From Cylindrotheca closterium (Eukaryota > Bacillariophyta > Bacillariophyceae > Bacillariales > Bacillariaceae): a stretch of 32,096 bases of DNA. The stretch is from assembly GCA_933822405.4 (NCBI GenBank), contig CAKOGP040000635.1:12296-44391 (forward strand), written 5' to 3'. A program made the translations under genes and the position numbers. The first letter of the stretch is position 1. Every line of letters begins with the position of its first letter. The notes under the pieces are model-generated. The model ran no database searches. It was not told the origin of the DNA and was given only the letters and a program-made list of their open reading frames with translations. Of the stretch, positions 10,120 to 20,868 are shown in pieces.

Positions 10120-10404
10120 TTGTTCGCATTACCTTGAAGGCGGACGACTTGCATTGCTTAATCCATTTTGGATATCAACAAACGACGGGGTAGAGCAGGT
10201 GTTATTCAGCCACTGACATGTAACAATTGGTAGTACCATCTCTTCTGGTAGGTTCGATATGGGGCATTCTACTCCTCGTCCAGTATAAAAAGAAAAATGG
10301 GGGGTCTTCCATCGATCAATCCACTCAAGAATGCAAAATGTCACAGTGCCGCTCAGTCTTTGACATTGACTTTCACGTTGGCTCTCAGTCTTTGGCATTG
10401 ACTC
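10120..10404. other. Non-coding 3' leader of element B with a 32-bp repeat
   Basis: This lies between the RNase H stop and the purine tract. Two imperfect copies of a unit starting CTCAGTCTTTGRCATTGACT begin at 10352 and 10384, so the second unit reaches the end of the RNase H frame. No gene is supported. Confidence 0.5.
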
Positions 10405-11753
10405 TCAGCCTTTACTTCTGAAGATATGATGCAGGAATCGGCGTACAAAGCCTTCCCGCTTCGGACCAGAAGGCAGCAACTTTGTGAACAGATCAGATTC
10501 ATTGTCATGAGTGTTAACGTACGCAGTTCTCCACTCATCTCTGGCAACTCCCTCACGGATGAAGTGATATGCGATGCTTTGCGACTTTTTCTTCAATTGA
10601 GATTCCGGAATGGTAGTGTTCGCCAAGACTGACTGGTTGTCTCCATAGATGAAAACAGGACCTTCAACTGGTATACCCATCATCCGCAACTTGTATCTCA
10701 AGCCTCTTAGGTACTCGCAACATAGCTTCATTGCACAGAACTCACTTCCAAAACTACTTGTCTCAACAGAGGTTTGTTTCTTAGAGAACCAATAGACAGG
10801 CGCACAGTTAATATAGACACAGAATCCCGACCTCGATCGACGTGTCACAATATTGGCTGCATGATCTGCATCCACTTTTGCTCGCGTGATAAAGCCGCGA
10901 CCTCTGGGCTTCGGTGCTTTTGGGGGCAACATTTCTTTGCCTTCCAAGTGACCAAACTCGCTCGTTGACCAATCCTTTCTGGCAAAAGCAGCTTTGTCAA
11001 TCTCAGGATAATTGGGGTCAAACACCAACTCAGCATTGTGGTGCTTCTTTAAGTAACCGAATATATTCAAGACCTGTTCAAGATGACCAAATCGCGGCAT
11101 CGCCAGCTGTGACGATTAAATACTGCATTCCAAGCAGATGTCAACTCGACCGAGTTCCACGATCGATCTCAAAACGCCAATCAAGGACATGTAGTACGAA
11201 GAATCTTTTGGCTCCAGCTCCGGACTCGTGTCCAACTCGGCTCGATAACTAGTCCGCATTGGTGTCCTCGCGCTTGCAGGTATTTTGAATCTCTTGTCAC
11301 CAGCAGTGTGACAATCATTCAGGTACTTCTCAACATTCTTGACGGCTTGTTGTACGTAAGATGATGATCCAAATGCCCAAGCTTTGGCACCGTGATCAAG
11401 CGTCACCTGTCGCACATTACCGCCAAGATAGATCTTTGGTGGACCAATGCTCTTATCTTTCAACAGAAAATACTTCCCAACTTGGTTTCTTAGCGTTCGT
11501 TCTGGATGTTCAGATACACAGAGGCAGTCATCGGTGTACAACAGTATGTATTCCCAATATTCTTGTCCATCGGCTTTAATAGCAGGCCTCATCCAAACAT
11601 CCGGGTCGGCCGGGCAAGACTCGAATCCCAGGTGTCGCATACAAGCACGTAGATGATTTCTGAAATCACGTCCAGCAGTTTTGCCGCCATAGATTGCACG
11701 ATGAATAAGAGCAACCTTGCCAACGTTTTCCAATCCAAACTCAAGCTATCATA
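10405..11753 (-). pseudogene. Element B RT (3' half) and RNase H
   Basis: The frame starts within RT at FGLENVGKVALIHRAIYGGKTAG and carries the catalytic motif LLYTDDCL (YTDD intact). It then runs through the RT thumb into RNase H with KVDADHAANIV, SSFGSEFCAMK, YGDNQSVLAN and a terminal DLFTKLLP. One in-frame TAA at 11116-11118 splits it between RT and RNase H; otherwise the frame is continuous to the TGA at 10405. The first half of RT, including the first catalytic Asp, is missing because of a deletion joining integrase to RT near 11750. It copied element RNA and removed the RNA strand in a working parent; this copy cannot encode a complete RT. Confidence 0.87.
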
Positions 11754-12842
11754 GAGTTGTCTCTTTCGTTCTTGTTCAGGCGAATGGATTTCTTCAGTCT
11801 TCAGTGGGCGGACGGTGCAACGGGAGATGACTGTTCCGTTGCCTTGCAATACCCACTGACACATCTCATTCCCCATACCGGTTGCTGGGCCAAGAACTCT
11901 CCCAAGGATTTCCTTGTTGTGTGGAAAAGCAATGTTCTTATTCATGGCATAGCACCACTCGTACCAGCCAAAACGACACAAATTCGAAATGTCGCCTGGA
12001 TCTCCGGTTACTTCGGTTTGGGGGGTTTGACCGCGCAATTGAAACGAATCTTTTGCAGTCAAGTTGTTGACACGAGCTCTTCGCTCAACACAATAATCCC
12101 AGAAGACGAAGGGGCAGTTGGAGTCCCTCATGTCACGACGGACTGCCTCTTTCATTAATCCTACATACAGTTCAGCTCGATTGGCCCACGGGGTTCCTTG
12201 TTCGAGGACCCGGATAGTGGTCCCAATGCTATTTAGGAATCTTCTGAGTTCAATAGACGTCTGCTCACCTGCCGCGTCACAGACAATTGCATCGGGGACT
12301 CCAATCTCTTTTGCAAATTGCTTGACGGCCAGGGTGACATCTTTCTTGGTACGCATAGGTACCACATATACAAATCCTTTGTCAGTGACAAAGAGTTGGC
12401 AACAAGTATTTCCTCGAGCAGACTTCCCTCCTTTCTTCGTGGCAAAAAACGTATCCATGAAGAAGTATTGGGTGAGTCGTCTGTATCGAAGCATCCGGTT
12501 GTTGGTCCCAAAGTTACGCGCCATTGAGGGGTCCTCCGATTGGTGTAGTAACTGGGTAGTGGCATTCAACGTTCTCTCGGCAGTAGGCAGATCGATTTTC
12601 CAAATTTTGGACAAGTGAGCCGCTGCAACACCTTGCGTTGGTCTGGCATAGGCTGCAGAAGCCATCACTTCGTCTAGATCAATCTCACCACATAACTCAT
12701 GTTCCAACATATGTTCCATCAACTGTTCCGTACTCAAGCTTCCAATGCTGATATCCGGTGGGCGATCTGGGTCATCGGTATGTGGACGATCCAGTAGTGT
12801 GACGCCACCTTCTGAATGGCATGTGCCAATGGACTTTTGCAT
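11745..12842 (-). pseudogene. Element B integrase
   Basis: The frame opens at an internal ATG (12842) and encodes the integrase of a copia family common in diatoms and related algae. After a helical pre-integrase region (TLNATTQ...TNNRMLRYRRL) come FMDTFFATKKG (Asp about residue 130), IVCDAAGEQTS (Asp about 189) and WANRAELYVGLMKEA (Glu about 224), a D-D-34-E layout. It continues with ISNLCRFGWYEWCY and EILGRVLGPATGMGNEMCQW, the usual C-terminal region. The catalytic triad is intact. At about 11750 the sequence passes directly into the RT frame, shifted by one, so codons after that point (to 11589) are read out of frame. Around 450 residues of linker and early RT are absent compared with the usual family layout. 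Confidence 0.87.
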
Positions 12843-13228
12843 CGCAGCAACTTCAGCTCGAGCCGACCGTTTTTGGATAGCGCCGCAAGCTCTGCATTAA
12901 TTGGCGCCAATGGTACATTATCAAGTACGTGGTCTGTCCTCCGGACGCCTAGTTTTGTAGTCTGAAAGGATCTGTTAGTCACAAGTTTTCCTTGTCTATA
13001 TTTTGTCCAGTAATTGATCTGTTTTGGCTGACTAGCAGCGCATTTTAACGGTTTATCAGACCCAGAAAGCTCTTTGTTGTGAGCTAAAGCTTGAGAAGGC
13101 TTTTTGAAATAATATCTGGTCTCCAAAGTTTGTGGTTGACCTGCAAAGGTTGGATCGCCCATTGTCAAAGGATCCGTGGTTTTCACGTCGCTAAATTTCA
13201 GTCTCGAGCGTTGACTGAAGACGGCCAC
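12843..13228 (-). pseudogene. Uncharacterised ORF segment upstream of integrase B
   Basis: A 164-codon open frame (13228 down to 12734) overlaps the start of the integrase frame in another phase. Its middle (about residues 60-95) is encoded by the repeated 135-bp unit and includes NYWTKYRQGKLV and RSFQTTKLGVRRTDH. The N-terminal 55 residues match nothing I recognise. Because the repeat is open in the same phase in all three of its copies, it may once have been coding, but no function can be given. Confidence 0.3.
12916..13050. repeat. Copy 2 of the 110-140 bp shared unit
   Basis: The plus strand begins CATTATCAAGTACGTGG and ends CAGCGCATTTTAACG. It matches 24323-24462 over its whole length, with both ends coinciding, and 9740-9848 over the first part. 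The sequences outside differ in all three places, so the ends are real boundaries rather than an arbitrary alignment. Confidence 0.8.
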
Positions 13229-13229
13229 T

Positions 13230-13352
13230 TGTTACGGTTTAAACCGTTTGGTTGCGAGTAATTTGCCACAGGGGTAGACGTACCCAGGATATCTTGCTCG
13301 ATACTCCATATATAATTATTTGTAGTGCGATAGTTTTAATTAAGATCTCACA
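13230..13352 (+). repeat. Candidate 5' LTR of element C
   Basis: A 123-bp block starts TGTTACGG and ends CTCACA, 99 bp before the gag ATG. It includes a perfect 12-bp palindrome (CGGTTTAAACCG, 13235-13246) and a TATA-like ATATATAATT at 13309-13317. The expected 3' partner after 18733 has been replaced by other sequence, so the call cannot be confirmed internally. Confidence 0.3.
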
Positions 13353-13451
13353 CTTATACGACTCCGATCAGAAACTGAAAACAACTGGCAAAACAAAAAT
13401 ATTGAAATTTGTGCCGTGTTATTTTTACAAAAACACGAAAGACACTGAACA

Positions 13452-14807
13452 ATGGCCGCTACGAGAATGGCATGGAAAAACTACATTCAAGATGTTCTCA
13501 ATTTCTCTCAGGATGAGGCACAAGAGATTGTTATTGAACAGGGCTTCAGTTCCCCTGCTTTCTTTGCCCGCTCGACGCGCGACAATATTGATTCCTTGGT
13601 GAAACAAATCAATCGCATTGTGATTGATCCAGGAAATGATCCTGACACTACGTTTTCAATCAACCAAGCCCAGAAAATCATGCTCTACAACCTTTGCGAC
13701 TATTGCCGATTTATTTATATGGTGGATCGCCAACATGATCCAGCTTTTGGGACACAAGCGAATTTGGCCAAAATCAATCGCTATTATTCCCACTTGAAGA
13801 ACAAGTCGAACGATTTTGAAGATATTTCAGAGGTTATGCCTCCCAAATTTGACAATAAAAATATGGTCGAACTGATGGAGAGCTTGGAACAGTGGTTGAA
13901 ACGCAATCGTGGAAAAGGTGGCACCTTGTTAACATATGTAGTCCGTGAGCATCAAAATCCGGACGACAATCCGACAGCTGATCCTGGTTTCCTTATGCCA
14001 TCTGTGGAGGATGAGGCAATTCGCCAAAGCTTACATCAAGAGGACCAGTTTGTCGCTAATAATAAAGCTGTATGGAATATGTTATATTTGGTCTGCCATG
14101 GAACTGATGCTTGGCCTGTTATCAAAGGATACAAGACTACAGAAAATGGAAGGCAACCGTATCTTGATCTGGTTGCCCACTATCAGGGTGAGGGCCAACT
14201 CAATAAGAGGCGCAACTCTGCCTACCGTGTCTTGAATACAACCCACTACAATGGAAAGAAAAATTTTAGTTTTGAAAAATTTGCGGCACGGGTTGTTGGT
14301 GCTTTTGAAGACTTGAAAAATTACTTGAGCATGATCAAAGAAGGTCCGCAGGGCGCAGGCTTGGACGCCTGTAAGACACTTGATTGCGGAAGTCAAGCGT
14401 GTATGCAAAATCTGTGCAACGCTATCAACACTTTGCAGAATGAAGATATCAGCGGCACAAGAGCCTTAGCTGCGGTTGATGGTGGCGGACGAAACTCTAA
14501 TCGCGGACATGGCCGTGGTCGTGATCGTGATAATGGTGGTCGTAATCGTAATCGTAATTGTAATCAACATGGACGTGGCAGAGGTCGCGGACGAGGTGGT
14601 AGTCAAGACCACGATGGTACTGTATGGTCCGATGATGGCACAACCATCCTTAACAACAGTGGATACTCCCAAGACACTTGGAGCTGTTTCTCTAATCGTG
14701 ATTGCTGTGTTGTCCTTCAAGCCCGTGAACGTGCTAAAAGTCGTGTTATGAGTGAACGTGACATTGCGGAATTGAACACTTTGCGTAAACAAAATTGTGA
14801 CCGATAA
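13452..14807 (+). CDS. Element C gag protein (451 aa)
   Basis: An uninterrupted frame starts at an ATG in good eukaryotic context (AACAATGG). Residues 1-330 are a mostly helical capsid-like region. Residues 337-385 are very rich in Arg, Gly and Asn (RGHGRGRDRD, RNRNRNCN, GRGRGRGRGG), a likely RNA-binding segment in place of a CCHC knuckle. The C-terminus is Cys-containing and charged. A TAA at 14805 ends it, but the same phase continues into a Pro/Ala-rich stretch and then protease, so the TAA may be a later nonsense change within a longer gag-pol frame. It is followed by the protease at 14952. Gag would package element RNA in a cytoplasmic particle. The gag identification is by context and composition; I recall no exact homologue. 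Confidence 0.72.
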   Translation: MAATRMAWKNYIQDVLNFSQDEAQEIVIEQGFSSPAFFARSTRDNIDSLVKQINRIVIDPGNDPDTTFSINQAQKIMLYNLCDYCRFIYMVDRQHDPAFGTQANLAKINRYYSHLKNKSNDFEDISEVMPPKFDNKNMVELMESLEQWLKRNRGKGGTLLTYVVREHQNPDDNPTADPGFLMPSVEDEAIRQSLHQEDQFVANNKAVWNMLYLVCHGTDAWPVIKGYKTTENGRQPYLDLVAHYQGEGQLNKRRNSAYRVLNTTHYNGKKNFSFEKFAARVVGAFEDLKNYLSMIKEGPQGAGLDACKTLDCGSQACMQNLCNAINTLQNEDISGTRALAAVDGGGRNSNRGHGRGRDRDNGGRNRNRNCNQHGRGRGRGRGGSQDHDGTVWSDDGTTILNNSGYSQDTWSCFSNRDCCVVLQARERAKSRVMSERDIAELNTLRKQNCDR

Positions 14808-15482
14808 CAAAATGAAGAACCCGCACCTACACCAGCTCCAGCACCCTCTTCTGGCAATGTTGGTAGCGGAGTTTGACATGGCCGTCGCTGACATGAGACC
14901 GACCATCAGATTTGTGTTGCCTGTTCCCTTTCCTCTTGTGTTCGTGTTTTAATGTCCCTTTCCTACTCCTTGCCCCAATGTGAGCTTGACCCACACGCCA
15001 ATACTTATGCTTTTGGCGAAAATTGTTTGGTTCTTGCAACCTATCCTCATACCTTGACAGTTAAAGGCTTTGATCCTTTGCTTGGCAGTGTGCCTAATGT
15101 TAAAGTTGCAAAAGTTGCAGTTGCTTATGATTGTCCTTTGTCCCTTGAAACGTATATCTTGATTTTTTATCAAGCATTGTACCTCCCAACCATGAAAAGT
15201 AATCTCCTTTGTGTAGATCAACTTCAAGATTTTGGTATAATTGTGAACAATGTGCCCCTCCAATGTCTAAAGCGCAAAGATCGCAATCAATATTCGCATT
15301 CACTTATTGATGAAAACTTGGGGTTACATATCTTGATGGACTTCCTGAAGCCTATTAGCTTCTTTGCTTGTCGCAAAACTGCGCTGTCTGAACTTGATGA
15401 ATATGTTTCGGTGGAAATGACCAGTTCCGTCCCTTGGGAACCTTATGATCCTGAATTCTCTTGCATCGAACAAAATTTATGA
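14808..15482 (+). pseudogene. Element C protease segment
   Basis: In the same phase as gag, stops at 14805, 14874 and 14889 interrupt a linker. An open stretch at 14952-15482 then carries CELDPHANTYAFGENCLVL, which corresponds to the protease active site usually seen as DSHADT in this copia family. Here Ser is Pro and the second Asp is Asn, so activity is doubtful. Downstream YQALYLPTMKSNLLC and WEPYDPEFSCIEQNL fit the rest of the family's protease/pre-integrase region. A TGA at 15480-15482 ends the open stretch while the phase continues as GEYQGDLATQ. It is a decayed proteinase that would have cut the gag-pol precursor. Confidence 0.7.
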
Positions 15483-17338
15483 GGTGAATATCAAGGGGAC
15501 CTAGCCACTCAACGAATCTATTCTGTTGACCGCTCTGATCCCAACTACCGCTATATTTGCCCACTCGCTCTTCCTATCGCTTTAGGGGACAGAGTTGAGG
15601 CGACTATCAATGGTGTTAAAACCAATGGTAAGAGCTATTTGGTCAAACCTGAACAACTTGCGCGAAGATGGCGAATCAGCCCGTCTTACTCTCAAGAAAA
15701 CAACCCAGCGTGCTTTGCGGGACTGGACTAAAGTCGAAGACTCAAGACGATTTTGCCCCACTCAATTCCAAATTGGGCCGATATCAAACAAGGCCCCTGT
15801 GTTTCTATGCTGCTGCCTGTCAATGGGCCCGTGGCTATGCTTTGAAGAAAGAATCTGAAGTGAGCAACTTGCTCAAGGAACTATTTTGTGATATTGCCTT
15901 TCCAAGAGTTCTCTGACCTGATGATGCTCAGTCGTTGACTGCTGGAGAATTTCAAAAAGTCGCAAATAAGGCCCAGGTTCCAATACATCCTAGCGAGCCT
16001 TACAATCCTGATCAAAACCTTGCTGAAGATTCTATTCGTGAAGCAACAAAAATGTATGTTCGTTTTATGACAAGAAGAGGGATCCCAAAAGCGTTTTGGG
16101 ATCGCGTCTTTATCTATTGTTTGGAATTAAGAAGTCACATGGTTCTTGGTCACTCTTGACAAGGTGATGACTGTGGTGCCGGTTGGATCTCCGGTAATAC
16201 GAAAGATATCTCGCATCTGGCTGATTTTGGTATCTATGATTGGTGTTGGGCTTTGTCCCCAACACACTGCAGTCAAGAGAATAAGCAATTGTGTCGTTGG
16301 CTTAAACCCGGTTTTAACATTGGCAGATCTCTGTGCTTTGCATGTGCCACTTCTTGTGGAAAAGTTTTACAGCGTTCAAGTGTGATTCCTCTCTCTAGAG
16401 AAGAGCGGGATAGTACAGGTATCAAATACCTGAAAAAGCGTTTTACAGAAGACTTGCATAACTGTTTGAAAAACTCTGACCCCATCAAGATTGATGATTT
16501 ACAGGATCCTTTGGGTGCCTACAAAGCTGATGAAAAGTACATCAGACCTCTGCACAAGAACGCTAACACTCCCCACTTTGAACGATATGAAGATGATGAA
16601 ATGTTGCAGCATGAAGAGCTTTTTGAGGAAGCCCCATCTGAAGAAGATGACCAGGTGGAATTTGACAAATACGTTGGTGTTAAGATCCGGAAGAATGAAA
16701 ATGGTATTGACAAATTTGGAGTTGTTCGTGGAAGAAAAAGAAGAGCAGATGGCTTGATGGTTGGTTCGTATTGTGAGAAGCCTGTCTTGGACACTTCTAT
16801 TTATGAAATTGAATGGCATGACGGTGAAACTGAATCCTATCGTGCAAACAAGGTTATTGAAGCAATGATGATGAAAGTTGATGATGACGGTAATAGTATC
16901 CTCCATGTGAAAGAATTTATTGATCACAGGACGGAGGGCACACGAGTCCATGCTGATGATGGTTTTGTCATGGTAAAGAATAAGAAAGTTCCTCAAAGAA
17001 CTACAAAAGGGTGGTATCTGTGTGCTCAAATTCATGGTGATGAGACAGAATGGATTGATTTGAAAACTGCAAAGGAGGCCTATCAAATTCAGGTGGCCAA
17101 ATATGCTGTTGCTAATGAGCTTGTATCTGAGCCTGCTTTCTCTTGGTGGGTTCCTTATACTTTGAAGAAGCGTGATAGAATTCTAAAGGCTGTGAAAAGG
17201 AGAGCCTTAACTTGCAAGACTGAGAAATTTGGTTTAGAATTGCCTGGTACTGGTCCAAAAGGCGTGAGAAGTGCCTACAAGATTGATGCCAACACTGGTA
17301 ACTGTGTTGCCTGCCTTAAGAATCTTGGGACCAGATGA
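15483..17338 (+). pseudogene. Element C integrase and linker
   Basis: Three phases must be combined. The protease phase runs to about 15690 (SYLVKPEQLARRW), a short second phase (SARLTLKKTTQRALRDW) follows, and a third phase runs from about 15750 to 17338. The third phase shows ACQWARGYALKK, DDAQSLTAGEF (second Asp) and NLAEDSIREATKMY (Glu), with stops at 15914 and 16157. The segment holding the first catalytic Asp is not visible and is probably deleted. From 16160 the frame is open through DISHLADFGIYDW and a long acidic linker ending YAVANELVSEPAFSWWVPYTLKKRDRI, a signature of the integrase-RT junction in this family. At about 17300 the next stretch is in another phase, and the first RT motif is missing. 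Confidence 0.8.
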
Positions 17339-18733
17339 ACCTGTTCCCCCTGGATATACTTGTATTGACTTGATGACTGTCTTTGATGTTAAGATGGACC
17401 TCACACAAAAGGCCCGGATATGTGCTCAAGGGGACCAAACTGATCCTCCTCTTTTGGTAACGTATGCCAGTGTTGTCACTTGTGAGAGTATTCGTATTGG
17501 ATTTTTGCTTGCTTTGTTAAATGGTTTGGATATTTTGTCTGCTGACATTGCTGGAGCGTATTTGAACGCGCCTTGTGCTGAGAAGATTTACACAGTACTT
17601 GGACCCGAGTTTGGAGACCTTGAGGGTCGCACTGCTGTTGTGGAGAAAGCACTCTATGGATTAAAATCTTCCATGTTCTCATGGAGATCTACGCTTTCTA
17701 AGCTCTGAGAGACGAAATGGAGTTTGAACAGTGCGTGGTGATATGGATGTTTGGGGAAAACCCGCTTTGAAGTCAAATGGCAAAAAATATTACGAATATA
17801 TTTTTAAACACCAATGACCTTATGGCTGTTTCTGAAAAACCTCGTGCTATATTGGAGAAGCTTGGAACGCATTACATGCTCAAGCCTGATTCAATTGCAG
17901 AGCCTACAACGTTCCTTGGTGCAACAATTTCAAAACGTTTTGTTGACCCAAGTGATTCTCGAAAATGCTGGTCGATTGGTTCGACTAACTATTTGCTTGA
18001 AGCGTTACGTGTTGTTAAGTCTCAAATCTCACATCAAAAATACAACTTGAATTTGAAAAGAAACGTGTCTGCTGCCTTACCTTCTGGTTATAAACCTGAG
18101 CTTGACAACACTGATTTTGTTGACGCAGAGACACACACACTGTATATGCAACTGATTGGAATATTACGGTGGTTGGTTGAGCTTGGAAGAATGGACGTTT
18201 GTGCTGAAGTCTCAATGATGTCTTTGTACAATGCCATGCCTTGTGTTGGACACTTTCATGCGGTATTACACCTTTTTGGTTATCTTGAAACACATCAGAG
18301 CCGCGAGATTGTCATGGATTCCGCATATGTGGCTCTGACCGCCATACCAAAATCTGAATGGCATGAATTCTATCCATGGGCAAAAGAAGTACTGCCCCCT
18401 GATATGCCAGAAGCCCTTGGACGAGCGGTAAAGATTATGATGTTTGTTGATGCCTCACATGCTTCCAATCTTGTTACACGTCAATCCGGAACAGGTGATC
18501 TTGGAAGAAGCTCTTTTGGAAGTGAATTTGCTGCATTGAAGACTGGTGTTGAATTGGTTGAAGGTCTAGTATACAAATTGCAAATGATGGGCGTGCCAAT
18601 TGATAACAACTCTGTTGTGATGAACGCAAGTCGCCCGGAATCTGTCTTGAAAAAGAAAAGCAATTCTGTTGTTTATCATTATGTTTGTTTGAAATGTGCA
18701 AGTGATCTTGAGTTGCTTGGGAAGGAACCAAAA
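17271..18733 (+). pseudogene. Element C RT and RNase H
   Basis: The RT N-half (to 17708) has GYTCIDLMTVFDVKM, YASVVTCES and SADIAGAYLNAP with the first catalytic Asp, then stops. The second half is open from 17777, but the YTDD site reads NTND (17807-17818), and a frameshift lies just before it. RNase H follows with MFVDASHASN. An in-frame deletion after RQSGTG (about 18492) then joins directly to SSFGSEFAALK, removing roughly 25 residues. After LKKKSNSVVYHYV the homology ends at 18733, where a 589-bp repeat begins. The RNase H C-terminus and the 3' LTR are therefore lost. Codons after 18734 in the same frame belong to the repeat and are not RNase H. Confidence 0.85.
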
Positions 18734-19322
18734 GTTGCTTCTCCAATTATCTCCCTCTTGACGGGAAAGACAAAACATGAGAGACTCCGAAAAGTGAATG
18801 ATATGTTGGACCAAGTCGAAGATATCTTGAGATCGTGGGTCAAGGCGACGGCGGGTGGCAAGACCATAATGACGGGTGTGACGGCGATGACTGAATGAAG
18901 TGGGACAGCGCTGACAACAAAAATGTCGAATGTAACGTTTGTACTTACCACTCAAAGCTGCAGCGTATACAGCCTTGATTACTTGAGAATGCAGGCACAA
19001 GATTGTCCAGGCTTGTCGTGCTTCAAGTACTGAAATAGTTGTAAATGTCCAAAAGATGTGTGATAAAACAGTATCCTGAAAATTATAGTGATTTTGTGTT
19101 GTGAAGGATGCAAACAGGATGAAATTCCGACCATCTCAACGCAGGCAATGGCAATGCTTAGTCTTAACAACGTTGAGAATGTGGCAAAGCTTAGCAAGGG
19201 AAGATGGTAGCCAAGATTGGTAATCTTGATACCTGTATAAGATACTTTGGATATGTTAGCCGTTGGGGTGCAGACGTTCAACAACGGCTATCATCTGATG
19301 GACAAACAGACGACTTTCGACT
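18734..19322. repeat. 589-bp direct repeat, copy 1 (possible 3' LTR of element D)
   Basis: It matches 23730-24318 over 589 bp with no length difference and roughly 96% identity by eye. Here the flanks are the RNase H of element C on the left and further sequence up to a minus-strand TGTTGAACTC at 19426 on the right. If 19426 is the LTR start, the whole 18734-19426 block (693 bp) is the 3' LTR of D and the other copy is its 5' LTR with the outer end cut off. Alternatively it is a truncated second copy of the 5' end of D. Confidence 0.75.
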
Positions 19323-19493
19323 TTCCCTCTCATCCGGAATCCAACACAAAACGTCATCACTGAAATTTGCAAAACAAATAGATCTGAAAGATGTTGCATC
19401 TCACTGGTGAGCAGGCGAGTTCAACAACCGGAGTTGTCTACGTCTCTCTGCTCAATGCAAATGTACAAGGGTTAGGGTGGTTGTTCAAAGGTG
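19323..19493. other. 3' end of element D: LTR start and purine-poor leader
   Basis: This lies between the RNase H stop (TAA at 19494-19496) and the shared repeat. A minus-strand TGTTGAACTC at 19417-19426 is the best LTR start. No gene is present. Confidence 0.4.
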
Positions 19494-20868
19494 TTACCAC
19501 CCTTGCACTCAAAAGCAATTGCTCTCAAAAGGTTCACAAGACTGTGCCTTTGTGAAGTAATCAGCATCTTGGAGCGATGGTACCAGCTCGTGGATGGCGA
19601 CAGTTTCTGGGCCAACACCGTCCTCGGTGACGTGTTCCCAGAACCAGTGCCACTTGTTGAGATACCAGCGGGTGCGAGATGTGATTCTTTGATTAGTGGC
19701 CAGAAAATATGCTCCTTGGTTGTCTTCAAATGCTGAGGCCCAAATGGTGGCGCGGATGCCGTTGTCAAGTTCAACGTGGTCGGTGGCTTCAATGAGAAGA
19801 CGCTTCAATGGAATTAAGGTCTTTAGAGCAGAAGAGAGAGCATTGTATTTGGCCTCGAGCGTGGAGCAAGTGATGGATGTTTGTAGCTGGGAGCGCCAAA
19901 TCAGTGGGCAATTGCTCAACTTTACAATAAACCCGGTGCGTGATCAAACGGAGTTTGGATCAGTGTGAGGTTCGGTGTTGTAGAGTCCACAGAAGTCGGC
20001 ATCGACAAACAAATCAAGGTTCAGTTTTCCGGTAGGTTTGATGATCATGCCTTTTGTGCGAGTGCGTTTCAGGTAACGAAGAATTGTTTTCACAGCGGTT
20101 GCATGAGATTGCTTTGGTTCAGAGGAGAATCGTGCCACTTGGCTGACAGCAAAGGTAATGTCTGGTCATGTGTTTGTTGAGAGGTACATTAACATTCCAA
20201 CGATCGATCGATAGTTCCATTCTTTGTTCATAGGTTCACCATCAGGATCTTTGCCAAGGGGACCAGTAGCGGGGATTCCATTGGGATTGCAGTCGGTCAT
20301 TCCGGCCGCTTACAAAACTTTGTCAATCAAACCAGTCTGGGTAAGTTCGACTGAACCATCTTTGCGTTTGTCAAATTTTATGCCAAGAAACTCATTGAAA
20401 TCGCCTTCTTTCTTTAGTTCAAATTGGATTTCTCTGAGTTCCTCAATGAGCTTGTCAATGTCTGCTGGATCTTTGGCACCGATTCCAGCATCATCGACAT
20501 ACAGAACCACCATCATGCCTTTCTTGTAAAGAAGACATGGATCAAAATCGGATTGTTTGAATCCACACTTGGTGAATCCTTCCATGGCGGTCTTATTCCA
20601 TAGCGCGGGAGCAGCTTTGGTCCCATATAGTGACTTGTTGAGTTGAAGGCATGTTCCTTTGCCCTTTGGAGAGACAAATCCTCGAGGTAAGTGTACCCAT
20701 TTTGGTTTGTCCAGTTTGGATTGCACAAATGCATCGCTGAAGTCAACCGAGACGGTGGCCCATCAAAGGATCAAGCAAAGGACAAGAAACAGACGGACAG
20801 TACTCCATGCAACGGTAGGTGCAAACTTGTTTTTGTCAACATCCATTTCTTCCAGGTCTCCTCTCACA
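19494..20868 (-). pseudogene. Element D RT and RNase H
   Basis: One phase runs from about 20868 to the TAA at 19494 and is interrupted by TGA at 20763, TAA at 20310, TGA at 20166, TGA at 19944 and TGA at 19509. It contains TVSVDFSDAFVQSKLDKP (first RT Asp), GFVSPKGKGTCLQLNKSLYGTK, MVVLYVDDAGIG (YVDD intact), KTILRYLKRTRTKG, LDLFVDADFCG (RNase H Asp), STLEAKYNALS, EDNQGA and a final VQGW. It follows the linker frame with a one-base shift near 20866. Four of the five stops (all except 20763) fit a single C-to-T change in CGA, CAA or CAG. It is a standard Ty1/copia RT-RNase H, more like the plant and animal copia form than elements A-C. Confidence 0.87.

Noticed and set aside
11600..11640. GACTCGAATCCC resembling a tRNA T-arm
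   Set aside because: It lies inside the RT coding frame of element B (ESCPADPDVW), and no acceptor or anticodon stems can be paired around it.
14466..14906. Minus-strand Thr/Ile/Ser-rich ORF and plus-strand Val-rich ORF
   Set aside because: Both are shadows of the Arg/Gly/Asn-rich codons of element C gag.
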